Below, piece after piece: positions 38,135 to 47,504 of a DNA stretch of 64,000 nucleotides. The first letter of the stretch is position 1. The number at the start of each line of letters is the position of its first letter. The notes beneath the pieces are model-generated. The model was not told where the DNA came from and did not search any database. It saw only the letters and a list, made by a program, of their open reading frames with translations. Source of the stretch: Erythrobacter sp. (lineage in GTDB: Bacteria > Pseudomonadota > Alphaproteobacteria > Sphingomonadales > Sphingomonadaceae); the NCBI RefSeq assembly GCF_030066995.1, contig NZ_JASJAP010000006.1:1-64000 (forward strand). The letters are read 5' to 3'. Both the position numbers and the translations under genes were made by a program.

Positions 38135-38806
38135 GTGAGGCTGTTCGATCGCTGGCGCTTTGACCGCGCGCTGGCCGTGCTGGAGAGCGCAAGCGATCCC
38201 GCGCTCGTGGCCTACGCCAACGCCCCATGGCCGACCAAGGACACTCTCGCGCGTGAAGCCGCCTATCTCGCGCTCGACTTCGAGCTCGATGGGCTCAGGA
38301 AAGGCGCGCATCTCTTGCAAGCAGGCTGGACTCCATTCGAGGGCACGAAGCTGCGCCTTGATGAATCCCGGTCGCTTGACATCCGCAGCGATGCGACGCT
38401 CGACCGGTTGGCAGTAACCGTCCACGGAATTGGCGAGCAGCGCGCCGCCCGGGGGACGCCGGTTGGCGAAGTGATGCGGCATCTGGTTCACGCGCTTGCC
38501 GGACGGATCCTTGTCGCTCACGCCGCCGCAATCGAGCGCACCGCGCTTTCACAAGCGGTGCGAGCTCTGTTCGGAGTGAAACTGCCGATCCGCTGCGTTT
38601 GCACGCTCGCGCTTGAGCGCACGCTTCATCCCAATCTCACGGGGGGCGAGGCCTATCGTCTGGGTCCCACACGTGCGCGCTACGGCCTTCCCGAATACGA
38701 GCCCCACGACGCGCTGACCGACGCGATCGCCGCGGCTGAGCTGCTGGCCGCGCAGCTGTCGCGAATGCCCGAACACACGACTTTAGAACACCTTGAGAGC
38801 GCCTGA
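38135..38806 (+). CDS. DEDD-type 3'-5' exonuclease-like protein
   Basis: 223 residues from GTG 38135, 18 bp after the DUF294 gene. The exonuclease fold is recognisable: Exo I LALDFELDGL with Asp and Glu, Exo III HDALTDAIAAAELL with His and Asp. In Exo II the usual aspartate is replaced by glutamate (VAHAAAIERTAL). This family is regularly paired with the cNMP/CBS/DUF294 protein and sodium:solute symporters, where its role is not known. It may be active on nucleic acid or a small nucleotide signal; that is inference. Confidence 0.85.
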   Translation: MRLFDRWRFDRALAVLESASDPALVAYANAPWPTKDTLAREAAYLALDFELDGLRKGAHLLQAGWTPFEGTKLRLDESRSLDIRSDATLDRLAVTVHGIGEQRAARGTPVGEVMRHLVHALAGRILVAHAAAIERTALSQAVRALFGVKLPIRCVCTLALERTLHPNLTGGEAYRLGPTRARYGLPEYEPHDALTDAIAAAELLAAQLSRMPEHTTLEHLESA

Positions 38807-38848
38807 AGGCGCCCGTCCTGACACCGACGGGAGCCATTGTGCCCGTAA

Positions 38849-38858
38849 GACTAAAGTC
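38849..38858. promoter_or_regulatory. Candidate operator GACTAAAGTC upstream of the symporter operon
   Basis: GACT-AA-AGTC is palindromic and lies about 110 bp before the DUF4212 start, within CGTAAGACTAAAGTCGC. The left part, CGTAAGACTA, recurs in the acs-porin intergenic region (47425-47434) and the right part, CTAAAGTCGC, recurs before the DUF294 gene. It may be the binding site of the CrbR-like regulator encoded at 44747-45376. This is inference from shared words. Confidence 0.4.
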
Positions 38859-38916
38859 GCTCTCGAAACAAAACGCTCTCGCACATAGCCTTCGGCCTGA
38901 AGATCCGGAGTCTTTG

Positions 38917-38933
38917 GTATTCGTCCCGAATAC
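38917..38933. promoter_or_regulatory. Perfect palindrome GTATTCG-TCC-CGAATAC before the DUF4212 gene
   Basis: A 7-bp perfect inverted repeat with a 3-bp centre ends 35 bp before ATG 38969. It could be a repressor operator or an mRNA hairpin. No known motif name is assigned. Confidence 0.45.
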
Positions 38934-38968
38934 GCTCGCGGATCGATGCACCTTCAAGGGAGAGGGAC

Positions 38969-39346
38969 ATGAGCGAACCCATTTCAACAGCCGATCCGGG
39001 CGATTTTGACGCTGGCGGCGGTTCAAGCACCGATGGGGACCGGCACAGCACGGCGCCCTCGGCCAGCACGAACGCGACCGAGGCAAGCGAGGAAACCTCC
39101 CAGGCCGAAGGAGCCTATTGGCGCGAAAACATCCGCCTTCTGGTCAGCCTGATGACGGTGTGGTTTGTCGTCTCCTTTGGCTGCGGCATCCTGTTCCGCG
39201 ATTTTCTCGACCAGTTCAGCCTTGGCGGTTACCCGCTCGGGTTCTGGTTCGCGCAGCAGGGTTCGATCTACGTCTTCATCGCTCTCATCGTCTTCTACGT
39301 CGTTCGTATGAAGCAGATCGAGCGCAAATACGATCTCGACGACTAG
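38969..39346 (+). CDS. DUF4212 sodium:substrate symporter small subunit
   Basis: 125 residues. A long, low-complexity N-terminal extension (about 1-47) precedes the family core: YWRENIRLLVSLMTVWFVVS (helix 1), FRDFLDQFSLGGYPLGFWFA and QQGSIYVFIALIVFYVVRMK (helix 2). DUF4212 proteins are partners of VC_2705-type sodium:solute symporters. The start ATG 38969 has GGGAGAGGGAC upstream. The symporter begins 12 bp after the stop. Confidence 0.92.
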   Translation: MSEPISTADPGDFDAGGGSSTDGDRHSTAPSASTNATEASEETSQAEGAYWRENIRLLVSLMTVWFVVSFGCGILFRDFLDQFSLGGYPLGFWFAQQGSIYVFIALIVFYVVRMKQIERKYDLDD

Positions 39347-39358
39347 GGGGCTGGAACG

Positions 39359-41134
39359 ATGGACACGCAAACCCTTATCTACCTCTTCGTCGGCGCAACC
39401 TTCGCCCTCTACATCGGCATTGCCATCTGGAGCCGCGCGGGTTCGACGAAAGAGTTTTACGTCGCCGGCGGCGGGGTCAATCCTGTCATGAACGGCATGG
39501 CAACGGCTGCGGATTGGATGAGCGCGGCCAGCTTCATCTCGATGGCCGGTCTCATCGCCTTCATGGGGTATGACGCAAGCGTCTATCTGATGGGCTGGAC
39601 AGGAGGGTACGTCCTGCTCGCGCTGCTGCTGGCTCCTTACCTTCGCAAGTTCGGCCAGTTCACGGTCCCCGATTTCATCGGCACGCGTTACTATTCCAAG
39701 GTTGCGCGCGTCGTGGCGGTAATCTGTCTGATCTTCATCAGCTTCACCTATATCGCAGGCCAGATGCGCGGCGTCGGGATCGTGTTCTCACGCTTCCTGG
39801 ATGTTTCGATCTTCTGGGGCGTGATTATCGGTATGGGCATCGTCTTCATCTACGCCGTTCTGGGCGGGATGAAAGGCATCACCTACACGCAGGTCGCGCA
39901 ATATTGCGTGCTGATCTTTGCCTATATGGTTCCGGCCTTCTTCCTCAGCTTCCTGATCACGGGAACACCGATCCCGCAGATCGGTCTCGGCTCGGAGGTG
40001 GCCGATGGCTCGGGCATGAGCGTCCTGCAAAAGCTCGACGCCGTCCTGGTCGATTTGGGCTTCAGCGCCTATACGGCGGCCAAGAAGAGCACGATCGACA
40101 TCTTCTGCATCACCATGGCGCTGATGGTCGGGACAGCGGGTTTGCCCCACGTCATCGTACGCTTCTTCACCGTTCCCAAGGCGTCGGATGCGCGCAAATC
40201 GGCAGGCTGGGCGCTGGTCTTCATCGCTCTGCTCTATACCACCGCTCCAGCTGTGGGCGCCTTCGGGATGCTCAACTTCATCGATAAGGTTGATGAGACC
40301 GAGTATTCTCAAGTCGACAGCTTCTTCCCGCTTTACGAGGACAACGGGCTGCTCGCGTTCCAGGACAAGAACGGCGACGGTGTGATGCAATATCGCCCCG
40401 GCGATGCGTTCGCTGGCAAGCCGGAATACACCGGTGAGCGTGGGCCCAACGGTGAGCGGATGCTGGCCAACGCGCCCAACACGCAGAACACGAACGAAGT
40501 GTATGTCGACAAAGACATCATGGTGTTGGCCAATCCGGAAATTGCGAATCTGCCAGGCTGGGTGGTTGCCTTGATGGCGGCTGGTGGTCTTGCAGCGGCG
40601 CTTTCCACCGCCGCCGGGCTGCTGCTGGTGATCTCAAGCTCGGTCAGCCATGACCTGCTTAAGAGCACTTTTGCGCCAAACATCTCGGCCAAGGCCGAAC
40701 TCTTGGCGGCACGGCTGGCGGCAACGGCGGCGATCTGTGTCGCAGGCTATCTCGGCATCTATCCGCCCGGATGGGTGGCGCAGGTTGTGGCCTTTGCGTT
40801 CGGCCTGGCTGCGGCCAGCCTGTTCCCGGCGATCTTCATGGGTATCTTCTTCAAGGGGATGAACAAGGAAGGCGCGATTGCAGGTATGGTCTCCGGTCTG
40901 GTCTTCACCTTCGGGTACATCCTGTACTTCAAGCTGATCGCACCCGAGACCAACGTTGCCGCCAACTGGCTGTTCGGTATCTCGCCGGAAGGCATCGGCG
41001 TGATCGGCATGCTGATCAACTTCGGCGTCGCGATGGCGGTTGCGAGCGTCACCGCTCGCACCCCGGCGGAGATCCGCAAGCTAGTCGACTCGATCCGCGT
41101 TCCGCGCGGCGCGGGTGACGCGCACGTGCACTAA
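39359..41134 (+). CDS. Sodium:solute symporter (acetate/short-chain carboxylate type)
   Basis: 591 residues, SSS family with about 13-14 transmembrane helices. Signatures include KEFYVAGGGVNPVMNGMATA, ADWMSAASFISMAGLIAFMG, GTAGLPHVIVRFFTVPKASD and AAGGLAAALSTAAGLLLVIS. The subgroup with a DUF4212 partner (VC_2705-like) carries a large loop after helix 7-8, seen here at about 320-395 (VDSFFPLYEDNGLLAFQDKN). Neighbouring acs and a CrbSR-like pair argue for acetate or a related monocarboxylate. The substrate is inferred. Confidence 0.92.
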   Translation: MDTQTLIYLFVGATFALYIGIAIWSRAGSTKEFYVAGGGVNPVMNGMATAADWMSAASFISMAGLIAFMGYDASVYLMGWTGGYVLLALLLAPYLRKFGQFTVPDFIGTRYYSKVARVVAVICLIFISFTYIAGQMRGVGIVFSRFLDVSIFWGVIIGMGIVFIYAVLGGMKGITYTQVAQYCVLIFAYMVPAFFLSFLITGTPIPQIGLGSEVADGSGMSVLQKLDAVLVDLGFSAYTAAKKSTIDIFCITMALMVGTAGLPHVIVRFFTVPKASDARKSAGWALVFIALLYTTAPAVGAFGMLNFIDKVDETEYSQVDSFFPLYEDNGLLAFQDKNGDGVMQYRPGDAFAGKPEYTGERGPNGERMLANAPNTQNTNEVYVDKDIMVLANPEIANLPGWVVALMAAGGLAAALSTAAGLLLVISSSVSHDLLKSTFAPNISAKAELLAARLAATAAICVAGYLGIYPPGWVAQVVAFAFGLAAASLFPAIFMGIFFKGMNKEGAIAGMVSGLVFTFGYILYFKLIAPETNVAANWLFGISPEGIGVIGMLINFGVAMAVASVTARTPAEIRKLVDSIRVPRGAGDAHVH

Positions 41135-41215
41135 GCGCGAGCATCAACGCTCTCTTCCACCGAGGGGGACAATTGGTGGACGGAGAAGACCCTCTCGCAG
41201 AGGCGGGTCAAAATC

Positions 41216-41253
41216 GAAGGGCGGCGCTCTCGGGATCGTGAGCGTCGCCCTTC
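41216..41253. terminator. Hairpin terminator after the symporter gene
   Basis: GAAGGGCGGCGCTC (41216-41229) pairs with GAGCGTCGCCCTTC (41240-41253), 13 of 14 positions plus one G-T type mismatch, with a 10-base loop. It is followed by a weak pyrimidine tract. It separates the symporter from the kinase gene. Confidence 0.7.
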
Positions 41254-41342
41254 TTCCATCCAGCCAACGCGATGCGAAGAACTGTAAAGCTTGAGAATTT
41301 CAGGATTTCGCGTAGCTTACTGACCGGGAGAGGGTTGGGACT

Positions 41343-44300
41343 ATGCTGTTTGGAGCGGCGATCGCCGCGGCATGCCTCTATTTGCTGGGTCTTTTCTGGC
41401 TCGCCGCGCGGCGCGATGCGCACTTTGCCACGCAGGCGGTTTCTGGCCCTGCGCGCTGGCTCACGAAGCGCACGGGCATCGTCTACGGCCTTGGCCTCAC
41501 CGTCTATTGCACCAGCTGGACCTTCTACGGTGGGGTCGGAACAGCGGCGACGAGCGGTCTTGATTATCTGCCAATCTATCTGGGCCCGATACTCGTCTTC
41601 ACCATGGGCTTTGGGTTGGTGCGCAAGGTGCTTGCCCAGTCCAAGGCGCAGCATTCGACCTCGATCGCCGACTTTCTTTCGGCACGCTATGGCAAGAGCG
41701 CTTCGGTCGCGGCGCTGGTGACGATCATCGCCAGTGTCGGATCGCTACCCTACATGGCGCTGCAACTTCAGTCGGTCGGATCCTCCCTGCTTACGCTGAG
41801 CCCGGAGCTGGCCGACACGGTCGCGGCGGATGAACTGGTGCTCATGGTAGCAGGCATCATGGCGCTGTTCGCGATCCTGTTCGGGGCGAAGCGCGCCGAC
41901 CGGGCCGGTGACAACGCAGGGCTGGTTCTCACCATCGCCGTCGAAGCCGTCGTCAAGGCGATCGCGCTGATCGCAGTGGCTTCTCTTGCGATTTTTGTTC
42001 TGATCAGCGAACCGATCGCCTCGCAGGCGGCCCAGCACGCACAAGAGCCCGTGTTCTCTGGTGCGCAGATCAACGCGCGATTTTTTACCCTTACGTTGAT
42101 TGCGGCGTGCGCGGCGCTCTGCCTGCCGCGTCAGTTCCACATGACCTTCGTCGAGGCGGGCGGTGAGCGCGCCACACGGCCCATGCAATGGGTCTTCCCG
42201 ATCTACCTGGTGCTGACAGCCGCCGTCATTGTCCCGATCGTACTTGCCGGCCTTAGCGCTCTGCCCGCCGGGACCGATCCTGACAGCATCGTTCTGGCTT
42301 TGCCGCTGGCGCAAGAACAATACGCGTTGGCGGTTCTGGTCTTCCTCGGCGGCTTCTCCGCATCGGCGGGCATGATCGTGGTCGCCAGCGTCGCGCTTTC
42401 GACCATGATTACGAACGATCTGATCGCCCCGCTCATCTTTCGAAAGGCGCTGAAGAGCGAGCCGGATCGGTCACAAGGCAGCGATCGAGCGCAATTGGCG
42501 GCCCAACTTCTGATGGTCCGCAGGCTGGTGATCGCGGGCCTGCTGTTCTTTGCCTACATGGTCTATCTGGGGCTGGGCAGCATTGCGAGCCTAGCCGGCC
42601 TTGGAACTCTCGCCTTCGCCGCTGCGGCTCAGTTCGCGCCCGGACTTGTTCTGGGCATGGCGAGCGAGAGCGGCAACAAATGCGGGATGATCTGCGGCCT
42701 TGTTGTCGGAGCGCTCGCCTGGCTGGTCCTGTTGATCGTTCCTGCCGCAAGTGCATCGGCGCCGGTCGTCTCCATCCACTCCGACCCTCTGGTCTCCGGC
42801 GTTGTGCTTAGTCTGGGTGCAAATTGCGCAGCCTATTGGATCGGTTCGGAGCTCTGGAAGCCGACGCTCCTCGACGCCTCGCAAGCCGCTGCTTTTGTCG
42901 GCACCCCCAGCCCCGGCGTTCGCCCCAAGCTGGTCACGAACAAGCGAGTCGCCGATGTGCGTATTCTGCTCACCCAGTTTGTGGGCGCGGCCCGCGCGGA
43001 CGCCGCCATAACATCGCTGCCGGGCTATCGGACCGAGGCACACGCCGCCGACGCCGCGCTGGTCGAAATGGCCGAGCGCGTCATTTCGGGTACCATCGGC
43101 ACGTCATCGGCTCGCATGCTCATTTCCTCGTGGTCCGGGGGCGATGCGATCCCGCTGCCTGACGTGGTCGCGATGTTCGACGAAACCAGCAAACGGCTGA
43201 ATTTCTCCGGAGATCTGCTGCAGATCGCCATCGAGAACATCGATACCGGAGTGGCCCTTGTGGATGCGGACATGACCCTGGTAGCCTGGAACACGCGCTA
43301 TCAGGAGATGTTCGACCTTCCCAACTCGATTGTGCAGGTCGGAACGCCGATTGCAGATCTCATCCGCTACAATCAGCGCCATCGCGCGCTCAGCGAGGAA
43401 GAAATCGATGACTATGTGCAGCGGCGCCTCGATCACATGCGCGCCGGCCATCGCCATCGGCATGAAAGCGAGCAGATCGACGGCCGGGTGATGCGCATCG
43501 TCGGATCGCCGACACCGGGCGGGGGGTATGTGACCTCCTACACCGACATCACCGCGGATCGCCGGGCCGAGCAGGCGCTGGAAGACAAAGTCACCGAGCG
43601 CACCGAACAGCTGCGCGACGCCAACGCAGCTCTGGCCGAGGCGACCCAGTCCAAGACGCGCTTCCTCGCCGCTGCCAGTCACGATCTGATCCAGCCGCTC
43701 AACGCGGCGCGTCTGTTCGCCTCGGCGTTGGGAGAGGAAATGGCTGGTAACGATGACCTTCGAAAGATGGTCCGTGATCTGGATGGGTCGATCGCTTCAG
43801 CGGACCGGCTGATCCGCACGCTGCTGGATATTTCCAAGCTGGATAGCGGCGGTATCGTTCCCAAGGTCGAGGAGACCGCGCTCGATCAGGTTTTCGAGGA
43901 AGTGGAGCGCGAATTTGCCGTCCAGGCCCAGGCCAAGGGCATCGCGCTGCGCCGGGTCCGCACCAGCGCGTGGGTCATGACCGACCGCACCTTGCTCACC
44001 AGCGCGCTGCGCAATCTTGTCAGCAACGCGATCCGCTACACCGCGAGCGGCGGTGTGCTGCTGGGCGTGCGGCGCGCTGGCAAGAGTGTTATGCTGTGCG
44101 TTCATGATACCGGACGCGGCATTGGCGATGACGATATCGATCGTATTTTCAACGAGTTCGAGCGCGGCGCATCAAAAGACCACGAAGGGTTGGGCCTTGG
44201 CCTTGCCATAGTCCGCAGGACCACCGGTCTACTTGGAGCGCGGATCGAGGCGCAATCGACGCTCGGGCGGGGAAGCCGCTTTGCTCTTGCTGTGCCCGTC

Positions 44301-44777
44301 AAGCGTTGGGGCACACCGATGACCATTCAGGCCGTGCAGCGCCCGGTTCGCACGGTCAGCGAAGCGCGCGTGCTTGTGGTGGACAACGATACCGCCGTTC
44401 TTACGGCGACCTCGTCTCTGCTGAGCAAGTGGGGATTGCGGCCAGTGACCGCCACCAGCCTTCTTACCGCGATTGATGCCTGCCCAGAGCCGCCCGATAT
44501 TGTCATTATGGACTATCGTCTCAACGGCGATGAACGTGGCGACAGCGTCTACAGCGAATTGTGCATGGCGTGGAAAGCGCAGCCGCCCGCTATCCTGCTC
44601 ACCGCCGAAGCGAGCGACGAGACCGAGTTCGCAGCTGTGGCGATGGATGCCAATCGATTGCTCAAACCGTCGTCGCCTGCGGCCTTGCGCGCGCTTATTT
44701 CGACATGCCTGGCGCAGAGTTCTACCGCATCAACGCAGCAGCGCGATCAGGCGTTCACCGAATCTGTCGCGGGCTGA
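41343..44777 (+). CDS. CrbS-like hybrid: sodium:solute symporter domain, PAS, histidine kinase and receiver
   Basis: 1144 residues. An N-terminal SLC5/SSS membrane domain (about 1-560, 12-13 helices; TVYCTSWTFYGGVGTAATSG, ADFLSARYGKSASVAALVTI) leads to a PAS domain (about 620-740; ENIDTGVALVDADMTLVAWN), a HisKA domain with His780 (AAASHDLIQPLNAARLF), an HATPase (LVSNAIRYTASGG, DTGRGIGDDDIDRIF, GLGLGLAIVRR) and a receiver with phosphoacceptor Asp1057 (VIMDYRLNGDE). This architecture is that of CrbS and relatives, which control acetyl-CoA synthetase through CrbR. The response regulator and acs lie immediately downstream on the opposite strand. The ligand is unknown; acetate is possible. Confidence 0.94.
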   Translation: MLFGAAIAAACLYLLGLFWLAARRDAHFATQAVSGPARWLTKRTGIVYGLGLTVYCTSWTFYGGVGTAATSGLDYLPIYLGPILVFTMGFGLVRKVLAQSKAQHSTSIADFLSARYGKSASVAALVTIIASVGSLPYMALQLQSVGSSLLTLSPELADTVAADELVLMVAGIMALFAILFGAKRADRAGDNAGLVLTIAVEAVVKAIALIAVASLAIFVLISEPIASQAAQHAQEPVFSGAQINARFFTLTLIAACAALCLPRQFHMTFVEAGGERATRPMQWVFPIYLVLTAAVIVPIVLAGLSALPAGTDPDSIVLALPLAQEQYALAVLVFLGGFSASAGMIVVASVALSTMITNDLIAPLIFRKALKSEPDRSQGSDRAQLAAQLLMVRRLVIAGLLFFAYMVYLGLGSIASLAGLGTLAFAAAAQFAPGLVLGMASESGNKCGMICGLVVGALAWLVLLIVPAASASAPVVSIHSDPLVSGVVLSLGANCAAYWIGSELWKPTLLDASQAAAFVGTPSPGVRPKLVTNKRVADVRILLTQFVGAARADAAITSLPGYRTEAHAADAALVEMAERVISGTIGTSSARMLISSWSGGDAIPLPDVVAMFDETSKRLNFSGDLLQIAIENIDTGVALVDADMTLVAWNTRYQEMFDLPNSIVQVGTPIADLIRYNQRHRALSEEEIDDYVQRRLDHMRAGHRHRHESEQIDGRVMRIVGSPTPGGGYVTSYTDITADRRAEQALEDKVTERTEQLRDANAALAEATQSKTRFLAAASHDLIQPLNAARLFASALGEEMAGNDDLRKMVRDLDGSIASADRLIRTLLDISKLDSGGIVPKVEETALDQVFEEVEREFAVQAQAKGIALRRVRTSAWVMTDRTLLTSALRNLVSNAIRYTASGGVLLGVRRAGKSVMLCVHDTGRGIGDDDIDRIFNEFERGASKDHEGLGLGLAIVRRTTGLLGARIEAQSTLGRGSRFALAVPVKRWGTPMTIQAVQRPVRTVSEARVLVVDNDTAVLTATSSLLSKWGLRPVTATSLLTAIDACPEPPDIVIMDYRLNGDERGDSVYSELCMAWKAQPPAILLTAEASDETEFAAVAMDANRLLKPSSPAALRALISTCLAQSSTASTQQRDQAFTESVAG

Positions 44778-45376
44778 TCCACGTCCAACTTGGCCGCCAG
44801 CAGAACCGCTTGCGTGCGGTTCGACACCCCCAGCTTGCGGAAGATCGCGGTAATGTGCGCCTTGACGGTCGCTTCGCTGATGTCCTGTTCGTAAGCGATC
44901 TGTTTGTTCAGCAAACCTTGTCGAATTGAGCCCAGGATACGCCTTTGGGCCGGGGTAAGGCTGGCCATTCGCGCCAGATCCTCATCCTCGCCTGCGGTCG
45001 TTTCGGGAAACGAGCGATCTCCATCACGCACCGCTGCAAGACTCGCGCGCATGTCATCGAGGCCGGCGGACTTGGGGATGAACGCCGCCGCCCCCAGTTG
45101 CTGGGCTGCAGCGTACACACGCTGGTCTTCGCTGGCCGACACAATGGCGATCGGTAGCGCCGGGAAATCCTGACGCAGGTCCATCAAAACGCTCAGCCCG
45201 TTGGAATCCTCCATGTGAAGGTCGAGAAGCAGCGCTTCGGCACCGTCCCCTATTTCACGACGCGCTTCGGCGGCGGTGCTGGCTTCGACGACCTGTGCAC
45301 CGGTCCACACCTTTGACACGGCGTGGCTCAGCGCGGTGCGAAACAACGGATGGTCGTCCGCAATGATAATTCGCAT
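44747..45376 (-). CDS. LuxR/NarL-type response regulator (CrbR-like)
   Basis: 209 residues from ATG 45376. The receiver domain has the acidic pair in IIADDHPLFRTAL, phosphoacceptor Asp52 (LLLDLHMEDSNG), Thr/Ser in IVSASED and Lys in FIPKSAG. A LuxR-type HTH follows (LTPAQRRILGSIRQGLLNKQ ... EATVKAHITAIFRKLGVSNR). It overlaps the 3' end of the hybrid kinase gene by 31 bp in convergent orientation and is upstream of acs on the same strand. It is the likely output of the kinase and activator of acs and symporter genes. Confidence 0.93.
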   Translation of the reverse strand: MRIIIADDHPLFRTALSHAVSKVWTGAQVVEASTAAEARREIGDGAEALLLDLHMEDSNGLSVLMDLRQDFPALPIAIVSASEDQRVYAAAQQLGAAAFIPKSAGLDDMRASLAAVRDGDRSFPETTAGEDEDLARMASLTPAQRRILGSIRQGLLNKQIAYEQDISEATVKAHITAIFRKLGVSNRTQAVLLAAKLDVDQPATDSVNA

Positions 45377-45422
45377 GGTGACCTCTCCCACAGCGAGGCC
45401 CCACACGTCGCAGGCGCTCGCT

Positions 45423-47357
45423 TCAGCGATTCTGACGCCCCTCGATCAAACGGTCAACCAGCGAAGGATCGGCGAGCGTCGAAGTGTCGCCGAGCGACCC
45501 GAATTCATTCTCCGCCACCTTGCGCAGGATGCGGCGCATGATCTTCCCAGAACGGGTCTTGGGCAACCCGTCGGTAAACTGAATGTGATCGGGAGTGGCA
45601 ATCGGGCCAATCTCTTGACGCACCCAGGCGCGCAGCTCCTTGTAAAGCTCTTCCGAGCCCTCCTCACCGGCGTTCAAGGTGACGTAGCAATAGATGCCTT
45701 GCCCCTTGATATCGTGCGGGTAGCCCACCACCGCGCTTTCGGCGACCTTGGCGTGAAGCACCAATGCGCTTTCGACCTCGGCCGTCCCCATGCGGTGGCC
45801 CGAGACGTTGATGACGTCGTCCACCCGGCCCGTGATCCAATAATAGTTGTCTTCATCGCGGCGACAGCCGTCGCCGGTGAAGTATTTGCCCGTGTAGGTC
45901 GAGAAATAGGTCTGCTCGAAGCGTTCATGGTCGCCATAGACGCTCCGGGCCTGGCCGGGCCAGCTTGCGGTGATGCACAGATTGCCTTCGATCGCGCCTT
46001 CGAGAACGCCGCCTTCATTATCCACCAGTTCGGGCTGAATGCCAAAGAATGGCAGGCCCGCAGAGCCCGGCTTCATGTCGTGCGCGGCAGGCAATGTGGT
46101 GATCATCACCCCGCCTGTCTCGGTCTGCCACCAGGTGTCGACAATCGGGCAGCGACCTTCGCCCACCACATCGAAATACCAGCGCCAGGCTTCGGGGTTG
46201 ATCGGCTCCCCAACCGATCCAAGCAGCCGCAGCGAGGAACGGTCGTACTTCTTCACCCAGTCATCGCCTTCGCGCATGAGCGCGCGGATCGCGGTGGGAG
46301 CGGTGTAGAGGATGTTGACCTTGTGCTTTTGCACCACATCCCAGAAACGCCCGTGATCGGGATAATTCGGAACGCCTTCAAAGACGATTCCGGTCGCGCC
46401 GTTTATGAGCGGGCCGTAGACGATGTAGCTGTGCCCGGTGACCCAGCCGATATCGGCGGTGCACCAGAAAACCTCGCCCGGCTGATAATCGAAAACGTAG
46501 TTAAACGTGGTCGCGGTCCACACGCCATATCCGCCGGTCGTGTGAAGCACACCCTTGGGTTTGCCGGTTGAGCCCGAAGTGTAGAGAATGAAGAGCGGAT
46601 CCTCCGCTTTCATCGGCTCGCACGGGCATTCAGCGTCGCTCGCGACTTCGTGGAACCAGTGATCCCGGCCTTCGACCATGTCGAAGGAACCGCCACCGGT
46701 ATGCCGCACCACCAACACGCCATCGAGCGGTGTGTCGTGATCGGGTTCGGCAAGAGCCGCGTCGACGTTGGCCTTTAGAGGCACGCGCTTGGTGCCACGC
46801 AGGCCTTCATCCGCGGTGATGACGAAGCGACTCTCGCAATCCTCGATCCGGCTCGCGAGCGCTTCAGGCGAAAAGCCGCCGAACACAACCGAGTGGATAG
46901 CGCCTATCCGAGCGCAGGCCAGCATCGCCAGCACCCCTTCCAAAATCATCGGCATGTAGATCGTGACGCGATCGCCTTTCTGGACGCCCATTGCCTTGAG
47001 CGCGTTCGCCATGCGCGTAACGTGCGCGTACAGTTCACCGTAAGTAAGCGTGCGACCGGGCGTCGCGGGATCGTCAGGTTCGAAGATCAACGCCGTCTGG
47101 TCGGCGCGGCTCTCCAGATGGCGATCAACCGCGTTGTAGCACAGGTTGAGCGTGCCATCGGCGAACCACTTGATGTCGACCGGATCAAACGACCATTCCC
47201 CACCCTTACTCGGCGCCTTGAACCAGCTGAGGCGTTCCGCCTGCTCAAGCCAGAACGCATCGGGCTGTTCGACCGATCGGCGGTACAATTCCCGATACTG
47301 CTCAGCCACGCAATGGGTGGCACGGCTCGATTGCGGACGCTCGACAGCATGGATCAT
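45423..47357 (-). CDS. acs: Acetyl-CoA synthetase
   Basis: 644 residues. Acs makes acetyl-CoA from acetate, CoA and ATP. The AMP-binding motif [20 protein letters not shown], the segment [17 protein letters not shown] and the regulatory/catalytic lysine region [16 protein letters not shown] are all present. The preferred start is ATG 47357 with GGGAGAGAA upstream, giving the normal length; the frame extends to 47420. It is divergent from the porin and follows the response regulator gene by location, so it belongs to the acetate module. Confidence 0.96.
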   Translation of the reverse strand: MIHAVERPQSSRATHCVAEQYRELYRRSVEQPDAFWLEQAERLSWFKAPSKGGEWSFDPVDIKWFADGTLNLCYNAVDRHLESRADQTALIFEPDDPATPGRTLTYGELYAHVTRMANALKAMGVQKGDRVTIYMPMILEGVLAMLACARIGAIHSVVFGGFSPEALASRIEDCESRFVITADEGLRGTKRVPLKANVDAALAEPDHDTPLDGVLVVRHTGGGSFDMVEGRDHWFHEVASDAECPCEPMKAEDPLFILYTSGSTGKPKGVLHTTGGYGVWTATTFNYVFDYQPGEVFWCTADIGWVTGHSYIVYGPLINGATGIVFEGVPNYPDHGRFWDVVQKHKVNILYTAPTAIRALMREGDDWVKKYDRSSLRLLGSVGEPINPEAWRWYFDVVGEGRCPIVDTWWQTETGGVMITTLPAAHDMKPGSAGLPFFGIQPELVDNEGGVLEGAIEGNLCITASWPGQARSVYGDHERFEQTYFSTYTGKYFTGDGCRRDEDNYYWITGRVDDVINVSGHRMGTAEVESALVLHAKVAESAVVGYPHDIKGQGIYCYVTLNAGEEGSEELYKELRAWVRQEIGPIATPDHIQFTDGLPKTRSGKIMRRILRKVAENEFGSLGDTSTLADPSLVDRLIEGRQNR

Positions 47358-47424
47358 GGATTCTCTCCCGTTTGATGCCCTGATCATACCGATTTCTCCC
47401 CTTCCCATACTCTCAGACAATGGT

Positions 47425-47434
47425 CGTAAGACTA
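47425..47434. promoter_or_regulatory. Shared word CGTAAGACTA in the acs-porin intergenic region
   Basis: The 10-mer CGTAAGACTA is also present upstream of the DUF4212-symporter genes (38845-38854). Here it is central between the divergent acs (start 47357) and porin (start 47505) genes, about 70 bp from each. It is a candidate binding site for the CrbR-like regulator. The match is seen; the function is inferred. Confidence 0.4.
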
Positions 47435-47504
47435 TCCGCTAGCTGGCGATATGGCGAGGCTGCTCACACGCTTAAGGCGACAAGATAACTTGGGAGGGAT
47501 ATCC

